Source: Bacteroidota bacterium
GTDB taxonomy: Bacteria > Bacteroidota > Bacteroidia > Bacteroidales > VadinHA17
Reading direction: 5' to 3'
DNA length: 64,000 bases
Assembly: GCA_029547705.1 (NCBI GenBank)
Contig: JAKPOU010000034.1
Location: 84,508-148,507 of the forward strand
This document shows positions 30,994 through 42,400 of this stretch, piece by piece (position 1 is the stretch's first letter; each line of letters begins with the position of its first letter). The notes under the pieces are model-generated. The model had not been told where the DNA came from. It worked only from the letters and a program-made list of their open reading frames with translations, and searched no databases. The translations under genes and the position numbers were made by a program.

Positions 30994-32505
30994 ATGAAAA
31001 GATTACTGTCTGCACTGCTGTTGTTAATCATAATCCCGGGCATAACTGACGCTCAGAAGGAAGTCATAAAGGACAAGTGCATTCCCTGTGAAAAACTTAC
31101 AGAACTGAGACTTCCTGATGTTAAAATAACTGAAGCTGAAATTGTAGCAGAAGGATCATCTTATTGTAAAGTACTGGGCATTATAGGGAAGGAAATCAAT
31201 TTTGAAATCCTTCTTCCGGATGACTGGAACGGAATCTACCTGATGGGCGGCGGAGGCGGATTTGTAGGGACAATTCAGAATGCTGTCCGTTCTTCTGTTG
31301 AAAACGGGTATGCAACATCCGGCACTGATACGGGTCATGATGCAAAAATATCACCTGGAGCCGGATGGGCTCTTGATAACATGGAAAGGCAGCTGAACTT
31401 CGGATATCTGGCTGTTCACAGGACCGCCGAAGTATCAAAGGCAATAATTGCAAGCTATTACGGAAGCGGTCCGGAATACTCATATTTTATGGGATGTTCC
31501 AGGGGAGGAGGTCAGGCAATGATGGAAGCCCAGCGCTTTCCGGAGGATTTTGACGGGATTGTTGCAGCCGCACCGGCTTTCAACTGGCCGGCCCTGGCTG
31601 CTGAATTCATTCAGAACACCCGTGCGGCTTTCCCGGAGAAACTGACAGAACCGCTTTTTATGCCGGAACATATCCGGATACTCCATTATGCTGTTCTCGA
31701 ACAATGTGATCAGATTGACGGTGTAAAAGACAGCATTATCAGTAATCCTGAACGCTGCAGATTTGATTTTGAGGTTCTTCCGAAGTGCAGGAATGGCAAG
31801 GCAGGGAAAGAATGTTTTACTGAGGTTCAGATTAATTCGCTTAAAAAGATATATGACGGCATTGATCTCGGAAATGGTATTGCCTATCCCGGTTTTCCTT
31901 TTGGCGGGGAAGGCGAGGCCGGAGGCTGGACAAGCTGGATAACGGGCAGCGGAACTGCTGTTACTAGCACAGAATATCCGAGTTCCCAGGCCTACTTTGG
32001 CATAGAAGTTTTCCGCTACCTTATTCTGCAGAACCCGGACTGGGACTATACTGAATATGACTTCAGGGGCTATGACAGGGAAATGAAGTATGCGTCGTCA
32101 TATCTTGATGCCACATCTGACGATTACAGCGGATTCAGGGACAGGAACGGAAAAATAATCCTCTGGCACGGCTGGAATGATCCGGCTCTTTCTGCCCGTG
32201 CAACGATTGATCACTACAATGCAGTAAAGGAAAAAGATCCGGCGGTAAACAGTTATATGAGACTTTACCTCCTTCCGGGCGTCCTTCACTGCGGGGGAGG
32301 AAAGGGGCCCTCGGAGACAGACTGGATCACCCTTATCCGTGACTGGGTTGAAAAAGATATTGCTCCCGGGAAAATCATCGTCAGAAAAAGTGTCAGCGGC
32401 AGGGCAATGATGTCAAGACCGGTTTTTCCGTATCCGGCGGAAGCCGTTTATGACGGCCGGGGGAATCCTTACAGGGAGAGCAGTTTCACTGTCAGGCAGC
32501 CTTAA
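30994..32505 (+). CDS. Tannase/feruloyl esterase family alpha/beta hydrolase
   Basis: 503 aa; signal peptide; GCSRGGGQAMMEAQRFPEDFDGIVAAAPAFNW, WHGWNDPALSARATIDHYN, LLPGVLHCGGGKGPS. Confidence 0.93.
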   Translation: MKRLLSALLLLIIIPGITDAQKEVIKDKCIPCEKLTELRLPDVKITEAEIVAEGSSYCKVLGIIGKEINFEILLPDDWNGIYLMGGGGGFVGTIQNAVRSSVENGYATSGTDTGHDAKISPGAGWALDNMERQLNFGYLAVHRTAEVSKAIIASYYGSGPEYSYFMGCSRGGGQAMMEAQRFPEDFDGIVAAAPAFNWPALAAEFIQNTRAAFPEKLTEPLFMPEHIRILHYAVLEQCDQIDGVKDSIISNPERCRFDFEVLPKCRNGKAGKECFTEVQINSLKKIYDGIDLGNGIAYPGFPFGGEGEAGGWTSWITGSGTAVTSTEYPSSQAYFGIEVFRYLILQNPDWDYTEYDFRGYDREMKYASSYLDATSDDYSGFRDRNGKIILWHGWNDPALSARATIDHYNAVKEKDPAVNSYMRLYLLPGVLHCGGGKGPSETDWITLIRDWVEKDIAPGKIIVRKSVSGRAMMSRPVFPYPAEAVYDGRGNPYRESSFTVRQP

Positions 32506-32941
32506 GTGTCAAACAAATCCGGAGGCATTTTTACCGGATCTGACGTTTTCACAGCATCCTGTTGCAAATTATTTCCTTAAAAATGAGGTATTTCATAGAG
32601 TTTAATCAGTTTTCCGCTGTTGTTCGTCAATTTGGGGATAAAGTGCAATGCAACAAAATTATCAGCTAAATTCAGGATTAACACCTTGAATATCAGTTTG
32701 ATTATATTGGGGATAATATGATTGAACTGAATTTACCGTACTTCTCAAGTCAATATCATAAAGAATTTGATTAAGGTGCCTTAATCAGTGGTAAATACCT
32801 GCCGGTGACAAGTCTTCTGCTGTAATAATTTGACAAAGGACAGGGTGAGAATGCTTTAAAAGCCCACTGTACGGGCATTAGCGTATTGACAAGCCCTTTT
32901 CCTTGCAGTATTTTTACACTGTGATATTAAACTGTGATAAG

Positions 32942-33622
32942 ATGAAAAAGAATTCATTTGTTCAATATTGCAGAATTTCATTACTGGCACTGGTATTTGT
33001 TTCCTTTTCCGGAATATGTACTGCACCGGCCTTAGGTTACCGTGCCAGAATGGATAATTTCCGGAAACTTTCGGAATATGTCAGGAGAGAGCATTATAAA
33101 TCTGAATTTGCCAGATTCATAAAAGATCTCGGGAAAAGCGAGTCCGGCAATAACTGGCAATGCGTTAACCTGATAGGCTGTTTCGGTGAATGGCAGTTTG
33201 CTGAAAAGACATTGCACTATCTTGGTCATAAGCACATAACGGCGCGCAAGTTTAAGAAGGATCCTTCGATTTTTCCGCCCGATCTCCAGCTTCAGGCATT
33301 GAAATCGCTGATCAGGGTGAATCTTGTCTCACTAAAGGATTATGAGAGATTTGCCGGAGACACAATAAGAGGAGTTGTCATCACCAGGTCCGGAATGATT
33401 GCAGCATCCCACCTGGGCGGAGCCAGATCACTCAAGCTGTTTCTGAATTCAAAAGGAAGGATTAACAAGGCTGATGTTCTCGGTACTTCCATATCCGACT
33501 ACCTTTGGAAGTTCAGGAATTACGATCTGGATACCTTTGACCGTTATGATCTCTATTGTGACGCGTCAGCCCATGCTTCCGGGAAAACAATTTTCAGGAA
33601 GTCCTTCAGTCAGAGCAACTGA
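32942..33622 (+). CDS. Secreted lytic-transglycosylase/lysozyme-like protein
   Basis: ORF 32903..33622, likely start at 32942 (MKKNSFVQYCRISLLALVFVSFSG signal peptide); LGKSESGNNWQCVNLIGCFGEWQFAEKTLHYLG, GMIAASHLGGARSLKLFL resemble GH23-like folds. Confidence 0.55.
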   Translation: MKKNSFVQYCRISLLALVFVSFSGICTAPALGYRARMDNFRKLSEYVRREHYKSEFARFIKDLGKSESGNNWQCVNLIGCFGEWQFAEKTLHYLGHKHITARKFKKDPSIFPPDLQLQALKSLIRVNLVSLKDYERFAGDTIRGVVITRSGMIAASHLGGARSLKLFLNSKGRINKADVLGTSISDYLWKFRNYDLDTFDRYDLYCDASAHASGKTIFRKSFSQSN

Positions 33623-33683
33623 TATTTGTAAAAGGGTGCTTCATACCCGGGAAAAGGATGATTTGTTTCCGGGCACAATCCGC

Positions 33684-34493
33684 TTATTTCCCGGAGGAAG
33701 ACAGGTTCTCCAGCTTTCTGAAAGATACTGTTAAGCCTTTTATTACTGCCGAACTGAGGCCCTGGTGTTCCATCTCGTTCAGTCCGGAAATAGTTATGCC
33801 CTGGGGTGTGGTTACCTTGTCAATTTCTTTTTCCGGATGATTGCCGCTTTCCATGATAAGCCGGGCTGCTCCCCGTACCGTCTGTGCTGTAATCATCTGC
33901 GACATTTCTGCATTGAAGCCTATCTCAATCCCTCCCTGTGACATGGCCCTCATGAATCTTAATGCGAACGCAATGCCGCATGCCCCTATTACAGTCGCAG
34001 CATCCATCAGCTCTTCAGGAACCGGAATAGTCTTCCCCATTTTATCAAACAGGGAGGAAATATATTCCTTCTGATCTTTTTTCATGTTCCTGAAAGACAT
34101 ACAGGTCATTGACTCGCAGATCTCAATTGCTGTATTCGGCATTATTCTGACATTGGGCAGAGGGCCGAAGGCCGCCTCAATATTATCATGGCTTATTCCC
34201 GTAATGGTAGAGATCAGAATATGACCGGAAGTGAGATGGCTTTTTATCTCATCCGCCAGTGTTTTAAACTGCTGTGGCTTTACAGCCATGATAATAATGC
34301 GGGCATGGTCAATGGCCTCGCCATTGTTTTCTGTTACCCTGAATCCGTTCTCCCGGAGGTATGAGATTCTTGACCCGCGTTTGTCGGTCACAATAATCTC
34401 TTCAGCTGTAAACTGGCCTGATTTTATAAGTCCCTTCGCAAGTGAAGTGCCGATATTTCCTCCTCCGAGGACAGCAATCTTATCTTTTCCCAT
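33684..34493 (-). CDS. proC: Pyrroline-5-carboxylate reductase
   Basis: 269 aa; AVLGGGNIGTSLAKGLI, MAVKPQQFKTL, GISHDNIEAAFG, GACGIAFALRFMRAMSQGGIEIG. Confidence 0.94.
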   Translation of the reverse strand: MGKDKIAVLGGGNIGTSLAKGLIKSGQFTAEEIIVTDKRGSRISYLRENGFRVTENNGEAIDHARIIIMAVKPQQFKTLADEIKSHLTSGHILISTITGISHDNIEAAFGPLPNVRIMPNTAIEICESMTCMSFRNMKKDQKEYISSLFDKMGKTIPVPEELMDAATVIGACGIAFALRFMRAMSQGGIEIGFNAEMSQMITAQTVRGAARLIMESGNHPEKEIDKVTTPQGITISGLNEMEHQGLSSAVIKGLTVSFRKLENLSSSGK

Positions 34494-34562
34494 TTTTCTG
34501 AAATAAGAAAGCGAAGATAATTAAAAACTATATTTACCCTCCGGAATTAAAAACAATGTTTT

Positions 34563-35909
34563 ATGAAATTCAGATTTCTACTTACGGTTCTGGCTTTATT
34601 ATCAGCAAGCCTTTTTATTTCCGCACAGCAGGCAGCCAATAAGCCTGAACGGGAAGAATGGTTCATGGACATGGGGTTCGGAATGTTTATTCACTGGAGC
34701 GTGGATTCCCAGGTCGGAGCTGTAATAAGTCATTCAATGGCAGGCGCATCTGAAGATTATCTTGCCAGATTTGAAAATGATCTTCCGGCTACTTTCAATC
34801 CGCGGAAATTTGATCCCGATGAATGGGCTGTTCTGGCAAAACTTGCCGGAATGGAATATGTTGTTTTTACATCAAAGCATCATTCGGGTTTTTGCATGTG
34901 GGACACAAAAACGACGGAGTTCAATATCATGAACACTCCCTTCAGACGGGATGCAATGAGGGAGATACTTGATGCATTCCGCAGGAGGGGAATTGCCACG
35001 GGATTATATTTTTCCCCCGAGGATTTCCACTATTTCCGGAAAAACAATATTCCGGTCGGACGTCTGCAGGATCCACTGCATTATCCGGCAAACAATCCCG
35101 GACTGATGGCTTATAACAAGGCCCAGATCAGGGAATTGCTTACGGGTTACGGGAAGATAGACATATTTTTCATTGACGGGCCCGAAGAAGGCCTGAAGGA
35201 ATATGCCTGGCAGTTGCAGCCAGATATTGTGGTAACACGCGGACAGATGCAGACACCGGAGCAACAGCTGCCTGACAGGCCCTTGCCCGGACCGTGGGAA
35301 GCCTGTTTTACAATGGGTACAGACTGGCAGTATAAACCTACAAATGATCCTCACAAAAGCGGAACTGAAATAATCAATATGCTTATTGAAACCAGGGCAA
35401 AGGGAGGGAACCTTTTACTGAACATCGGACCCAAACCCAACGGGGAGATCCAGATTGAACAGGAAGCCCTTCTGCGGGAAATCGCCCTGTGGAATCTTGT
35501 AAACGGTGAAGGTATTCACAATATCCGGCCATGGGAAATAACCAGGGAAGGGGATATCTGGTTTACCAGGGGGAAGGATAATAGCGTATATGCCTTTGTT
35601 CCCGGCGGTGACAACTGGAAATACGGGGAACGCAGGGAATTTGTGCTGAAAACCCTGTCAGGCACTGAGAAAACGAGAATAAGCATTCTGGGATATTCAT
35701 CCGAACTGGTTGAGTACAGGCCGGGATATGATGCAAAAATCTATTTCAGTTCCACTCCGGTAGGCCTGGTTGTAAGTGCCGTAAACGGACACCGCCTCTA
35801 TACGAACAACAGATGGCCCAATCCTGTTGTGCTGAAGCTTGAAAACGTCAGGTTCCGGGAAATAGACAGTACAGAGGGCAGGAGATCGGAAATCGACGGC
35901 GCCCTTTAA
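34563..35909 (+). CDS. Secreted alpha-L-fucosidase-like glycoside hydrolase (GH29)
   Basis: 448 aa; signal peptide; GFGMFIHWSVDSQVG, FTSKHHSGFCMWDTKTTEFNIMNTPF, IDIFFIDGPEEG, GGNLLLNIGPKPNGEI. Confidence 0.92.
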   Translation: MKFRFLLTVLALLSASLFISAQQAANKPEREEWFMDMGFGMFIHWSVDSQVGAVISHSMAGASEDYLARFENDLPATFNPRKFDPDEWAVLAKLAGMEYVVFTSKHHSGFCMWDTKTTEFNIMNTPFRRDAMREILDAFRRRGIATGLYFSPEDFHYFRKNNIPVGRLQDPLHYPANNPGLMAYNKAQIRELLTGYGKIDIFFIDGPEEGLKEYAWQLQPDIVVTRGQMQTPEQQLPDRPLPGPWEACFTMGTDWQYKPTNDPHKSGTEIINMLIETRAKGGNLLLNIGPKPNGEIQIEQEALLREIALWNLVNGEGIHNIRPWEITREGDIWFTRGKDNSVYAFVPGGDNWKYGERREFVLKTLSGTEKTRISILGYSSELVEYRPGYDAKIYFSSTPVGLVVSAVNGHRLYTNNRWPNPVVLKLENVRFREIDSTEGRRSEIDGAL

Positions 35910-36069
35910 AAAAAACTCTATCTCCTTACAAGTCTGCCGGCAATAAAAAAATCAGATATTAAACAGCCTGATTTTCAGATATGTGCAAAGAATATTATCA
36001 GGATATAGAGGAAACCTCATCAGGGTATGGAAGATACCTCATCGGGATGCCACGGGAGTGAATGGTTGT

Positions 36070-36143
36070 GGGCGATGAGGGAGTCGAACCCCCGACCCTA
36101 TGCTTGTAAGGCATATGCTCTGAACCAACTGAGCTAATCGCCC
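36070..36143 (-). tRNA. tRNA-Val (anticodon UAC)
   Basis: Minus strand GGGCGATTAGCTCAGTTGGTTCAGAGCATATGCCTTACAAGCATAGGGTCGGGGGTTCGACTCCCTCATCGCCC folds as a cloverleaf; loop CTTACAA. Confidence 0.95.
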
Positions 36144-36418
36144 GAAAAAGTGACTGCAAATATATCATATTTTTCTTTTCTCCACAAAATATTTTGTTTC
36201 ATGTTTTTCCCGGCTGATTTTTCTGAAGCAAAGTGCCGGAACTTATTGCAACATATTAACAAATCATTTCATTTTGTTGAAAACAGTCTGATAATCTGAT
36301 GTAATAAGTGAACAAAAAATTCTTACATTCGCTTTCGTTAATGTTTAGTCAATCCTGTAATTCTGTTGCAGTCCAACAAGGTTGCCAGAAGTGAGTCGTT
36401 ATTTATCTGATACATTGG

Positions 36419-39400
36419 GTGTTACTTCTGATGAAAAAAATGAACCTGATCAATATGAGGCATAACAGTATTGTTTCGTTTCTTAAATCGATTATCAGTT
36501 TCCTTGCAGAATTCTTCCCGCTCTGGATTTTTTCCGAAGATGAAACTGTATTGTCCACCAGGCTGAAGAGGCCCGATCCGGCGCAGTACATCCTTCCTGC
36601 AATGGTCAGTGTCTTTCTCGGTTTCAGCGGACAGTGGAACATGGCCGGGGCACAGGGCTGTGATCCTTCCTTCAGAAATTGCCCGGGTGATATAGTGGTA
36701 AATGTTCAGCCCGGAACCTGTGGCAATAATGTTTCCTGGACAGCTCCCGTAATGACTGCTCCCTGTCCCGGATATACTGTTACAAGCAACCATGAACCCG
36801 GGAATTTCTTCAATGCCGGGACAACCACCGTGACGTATTTTTCCTGGGAAGGAACAGAAAAAAAAGATTCCTGCAAGTTCAATGTCATTGTTATTGATAA
36901 TCAAAAACCTGTTGTTCTGACAAAGAACGCGAACCTGTATATTGGCCAGTCGGGGACTGCAATACTCAGAGCTGCCGATATAGACAATGGTTCGTACGAC
37001 AACTGCTCTCTTATACTGGTGCCTTCCAGGACGGTTTTTACATGCTCTGATGTGGGACAGACCATAGCTGTAATGCTCAGGGGCAGTGATCCTTCAGGAA
37101 ATTCATCGGCTTCAGGTGCCCTGGTAACTGTTTATGACACTGTCCGCCCGGTTATCATGACCAGGGAATTTACGCTGACACTGGACAATAACGGGACAGG
37201 TATTATTCAGGCATCAGATATCGATAACGGAACTTATGACAATTGTGGTCCGGTTACATTATCCGTCACACCTTCGGTGTTTTCCTGTGCCGATCAGGGA
37301 GACCGGACAGTAAGATTTACCACAACAGATATTCATGGCAATACTGCTTCAAGGGATGTATTCATTTCTGTACGGTCATCGCTGAAAATCCATAGTATAT
37401 CTCTAAGCAACTGCGATGCCGTGGGCACATATTCCCTTTTCAACCTGAATGTATCGGGAGGTGCTGGAAATTATACTTATTTCTGGGATTGCCTTGATGA
37501 TAACGTAAAACCGTTTGTCCAGGAAATACCTTACTATCCTTATGTTTCATTTGCAAATACGAGCCATAAGGTTACTCCTTTTTTCAATAATAATATTCCC
37601 AACGGTAGCTATACCATAAGGCTGACGGTCACAGACGGGAACGGATGCCGGGATTCGGCCGATATGCTGATAATAAAAAGCGGTCCTGTTTACGGGAACG
37701 TTAATTTCAGGAAGTCGGTAGCCTGTGAAGGGTCTGTTGTGACCTACACGGTCAATCCCGATCCCGTAGCAACATTTGACTGGGAGGTGGAGAATGGCAC
37801 CATATTGTCGTCTGTTCCCTATTCCAATTCGGTTGAGGTCCGGTGGAATCTTGGAGTTACCAGGGGAGTGGTTAGGGCAACACTCAACAAAACCAATCTG
37901 GTAGGCGAGCCATGCGCCGCTACGGTTATTGATTCTGTTTCCATTGATCTTATACAGCCTCCGGTATTTAATAATCCTGTCAACATTGCATGTATGGGAT
38001 CAGAAGAGATCTATACCCTGACAGCACCTTACCAGTTTTATGAATGGTCTGTCACAGGTGGTGTCATCACAGAGGGAGGCTCGGATAATAATTTTGTCAG
38101 GGTGAGATGGAATGAGGCCCCGGCGGGGAAAGTTGAGGTGATTGTAAGTACGCCCGCAGGATGTTCGTCCTCGGCTTTTGTGGATGTCATTATAAATAAT
38201 CTTGAAGGAAGCGTGGTTTCGTTGACTGATATAAGCTGTAACGGAGCTGCAAACGGCATGGTTACGGTTGCAGCAGTGGAGGGGTCCGGCCTGGCGCCAT
38301 ATGAGTATTCCCTGGACGGAGGAACGTATCAGTCATCAGGCAGTTTCGTAAATATTGGTCCCGGTCCGCATATTGTTACAATACGCGATGCACATTCATG
38401 TACCTTTGATGTCGGCTTCAATATAACTCAGCCTGTAATCCTTGTTGCTTCAGTAAACAAGTCAGATGTTAGCTGTTTTGGCGGATCTGACGGCTCCGTC
38501 TCTGTAGCGGGATCGGGCGGAACCGCACCCTATGAGTACAGTCTCAATGGCGGTCCTTTCCGGACTTCGGGCAGTTTTCCCGGTCTTCCTGCAGGTTCAT
38601 ACACAGTGCAGGTAAGAGACGCAAATCTGTGCACGTTTGTACAGAAGGTTATGATTATGCAGCCGGATGCGGTTTCGGCTTCTGCTGAAGTCACAATACC
38701 CGTGAACTGTCACGGCGGAACGGCCACTGTCGCCATCACCGGCAGCGGCGGCACACCGCCCCTGTCATACACCTTCAACGGATCCGTCAGTACGACCGGA
38801 GTATTTCCCGGTATCAGTGCAGGCGTCTATGAATGGAGTGTTACTGATGCCAATGGCTGCGGTCCCTTCAGGGGTACTCTTGAAGTTACCGAACCCCCAC
38901 AGCTTTCGGGTTCAGCTTCGGTTACCGGAGCAATAGACTGTCATGGCGGAACGGCCATAGTCACTCTTACCGGCAGCGGAGGCACATCACCCCTGACATA
39001 CACCTTCAACGGCATCAGCAATGATACCGGCATATTCACCGGTATTCCCGCCGGAAACGGATACAGCTGGAGTATCACCGATGCAAATAACTGCGGTCCT
39101 GTCAGTGGTGTCATAAATGTCACAGAACCACCTCCCATAAACGGTGCCGCGTCGGTTACAACGGCGATAGAATGTCACGGCGGCACGGCCACTGTTCGGC
39201 TTACGGGAGGCGGCGGCACGGCACCCCTGACATACACTTTCAACGGCATCAGCAATGATACCGGCATATTCACCGGTATTCCCGCCGGAAGCGCCTACAC
39301 GTGGATCATCACAGATTCCCGTGGCTGTGGTCCGGTTACGGGTACACTTGACGTTACTGAGCCGGCAGTTATAACCGGTTCCGCCATGATCCTTGTTCCG

Positions 39401-42400
39401 GTTCAGTGCAACAGCGGAACGGCCACTGTTCAGCTTACGGGAGGCGGAGGCACGGCACCGCTGACATACACCTTCAACGGTATCAGCAATGAAACCGGCA
39501 TATTCACCGGTATTTCCGCCGGAAACGGATATATCTGGAGCATCACCGATGCAAATAACTGTTCGCCTGTCACAGGTGTTACGGATATTTCAGAGCCTCC
39601 CGTCATAAGCACTGCTGCAAGCGTTGCAACGGAGATAACCTGCCATGGTGGCACTGCCACCGTTACCATTACCGGCAGCGGTGGCACACCGCCCCTGTCA
39701 TACACCTTCAACGGATCCGTCAGTGCGACCGGAGTATTTCCCGGTATCAGGGCAGGTGTCTATGAATGGAGCGTTACCGATGCCAATGGCTGCGGTCCCT
39801 TCACGGGTACTCTTGAAGTTACCGAACCCCCACAGCTTTCGGGTTCAGCTTCGGTTACCGGAGCAATAGACTGCTATGGCGGAACGGCCACAGTCACTCT
39901 TACCGGCAGCGGAGGCACATCACCCCTGATATACACCTTCAACGGCATCAGCAATGGTACCGGCATATTCACCGGTATTCCCGCCGGAAACGCCTACATC
40001 TGGAGCATCACCGATGCAAATAACTGCGGTCCTGTCAATGGTGTCATAAATGTTACAGAACCTCCTCCCATAAACGGTGCCGCGTCGGTTACAACTGTGA
40101 TAGCATGTCATGGCGGAACGGCCACAGTCACTCTTACCGGCAGCGGAGGCACATCACCCCTGATTTATACCTTTAACGGCATCAGCAATGGTACCGGCAT
40201 ATTCACCGGTATTCCTGCCGGAAGCGGATACAGCTGGAGTATCACTGATGCCCGTGGCTGCGGTCCTTTTACCGGCACTGTTGATATTTCGGAGCCCGAA
40301 GTGATAAATGCTTCGGTATCAATCACGGAGCCGATAATCTGTTACGGAGGCACAACAACAGTTATTTTAACGGGAAGCGGCGGCACGGCACCCCTGACAT
40401 ACACTTTCAACGGCATCAGCAATGATACCGGCATATTCACCGGTATTCCCGCCGCCGACGGATATATCTGGAGCATCACTGATGCCAATAACTGTACGCC
40501 TGTAACCGGTACCATTGATATTTCAGAGCCTCCCGCCATAAGCGCTGCTGCAAGCGTTGCAACGGAGATAGCATGTCACGGCGGAACGGTCACTGTCGTC
40601 ATTACCGGCAGCGGCGGCACACCGCCCTTGTCATACACCTTCAACGGATCCGTCAGTGCGACCGGAGTATTTCCCGGTATCAGTGCAGGCGTCTATGAAT
40701 GGAGCGTTACCGATGCCAATGGCTGCGGTCCCTTCAGGGGTACTCTTGAAGTTACCGAACCCCCACAGCTTTCGGGTTCAGCTTCGGTTACCGGAGCAAT
40801 AGCATGTCATGGCGGAACGGCCACAGTCACTCTTACCGGCAGCGGAGGCACATCACCCCTGACATACACCTTCAACGGCATCAGCAATGATACCGGCATA
40901 TTCACCGGTATTCCTGCCGGAAGCGGATACAGCTGGAGTATCACTGATGCCCGTGGCTGCGATCCTATTACCGGCACTGTTGATATTTCGGAGCCCGAAG
41001 TGATAAATGCTTCGGTATCAATCACGGAGCCGATAATCTGTTACGGAGGCACAACAACTGTTATTATAACGGGAAGCGGCGGTACTGCACCCCTGACATA
41101 CACTTTCAACGGTATCAGCAACAGGACAGGGATCTTTGCGGGAATACCTGCGGGTTCTGATTACCACTGGAGCGTCACGGACACTTACTTATGCACCCCG
41201 GCAGCGGGAACACTGGACATCACGGAACCTCCGGAATACAGAGCTGAAATTACTTTTATCACGAATGTGTCAGTTTCCGGCGGCAATGACGGAAGTGTAA
41301 CAGTTGAGGCGTCGGGTGGCACAGCTCCGTATCTGTTCAGACTGAATTCGGGAAGCTATCAGCCGTCAGGATCGTTCAGTGACCTGACTGCGGGCAGTTA
41401 TTCCGTCACCGTCCGGGATGCTGCCCTATGTGAAACAGTATTGACTGTAAGAATTACCGAGCCGGTCGTACCTCTTTCCGGCACACTGGTTTCGAAGGAA
41501 GATATTTTATGCTTCGGGGCTTCTACCGGTATGATTACCGTAAGCGGAACAGACGGACTGGCACCTTATGAATACAGCCTGAACGGAGGTGATTTCCGGT
41601 CTTCGGGTATCTTTACGGATCTTTCTGCGGGCAGCTATATTGTGACAATCAGGGATGCACAGCCTGAGGAATATCATATAATGGTAATCCTTGATGAACC
41701 TGCCACAGCTGTCAGCGTGGAAACCAGGGTGATAAACAATATTTGCCACGGAAGCAACCGTGGTATTGCCATAGCCATTGCAGACGGAGGAACAGGGCCC
41801 TACGAATTTTCATGGAACAGCTTGCCTGTGCAGAAAAACGATACAGCTTCGGGACTGGCAGCCGGCACCTATACTGTAACGGTTGATGATGCCAATGGCT
41901 GCAGGGTAACAGCCTTTGCTGTCCTGACAGATCCTCCGCCGCTGACGCTCGGGGTGATAACAACAGATGCCGATTGCCCTGACACCTATGAGGGTTCTGC
42001 GGAAGTTACCGTAAGCGGAGGCAATGCACCCTACAACGCTTTCTGGGAAGACGGAAACACATCCTTCAGCCGGACTGAAATGTTGCCGGGCACCTACAGG
42101 CTTATCGTGACGGATGCCGACGGATGCGTCGCGCAAGAAGATATTGTGATAGGTTACAGCGGTACCTTCGGCTGTCTTGAGATACCCCAGGTCATTACCC
42201 CGAACAATGACGGGTTCAATGATGAATGGAGGATCAGGAATATTGAGATGTATCCGGATGCTGAAGTCCTTGTTTACACCAGGTGGGGCAAGCTTGTCTA
42301 CAGGTCGAGGAATATATCCGCTGATCCCTGGGACGGAAGGTTTAACGGGCGGCTGATGCCTACGGATTCATATCATTACATATTGTATCTGAATGACGGC

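Noticed and set aside
35990-36055. Short direct repeats aaacctcatcagg / atacctcatcggg upstream of tRNA-Val
   Set aside because: Only two imperfect short copies; insufficient to claim a regulatory or mobile feature.
38941-41025. Several minus-strand ORFs (38941..39138, 39430..39711, 40342..40539, 40807..41025) with similar sequences
   Set aside because: They are antisense shadows of the SprB-like repeats; similarity among them only reflects the underlying DNA repeat.
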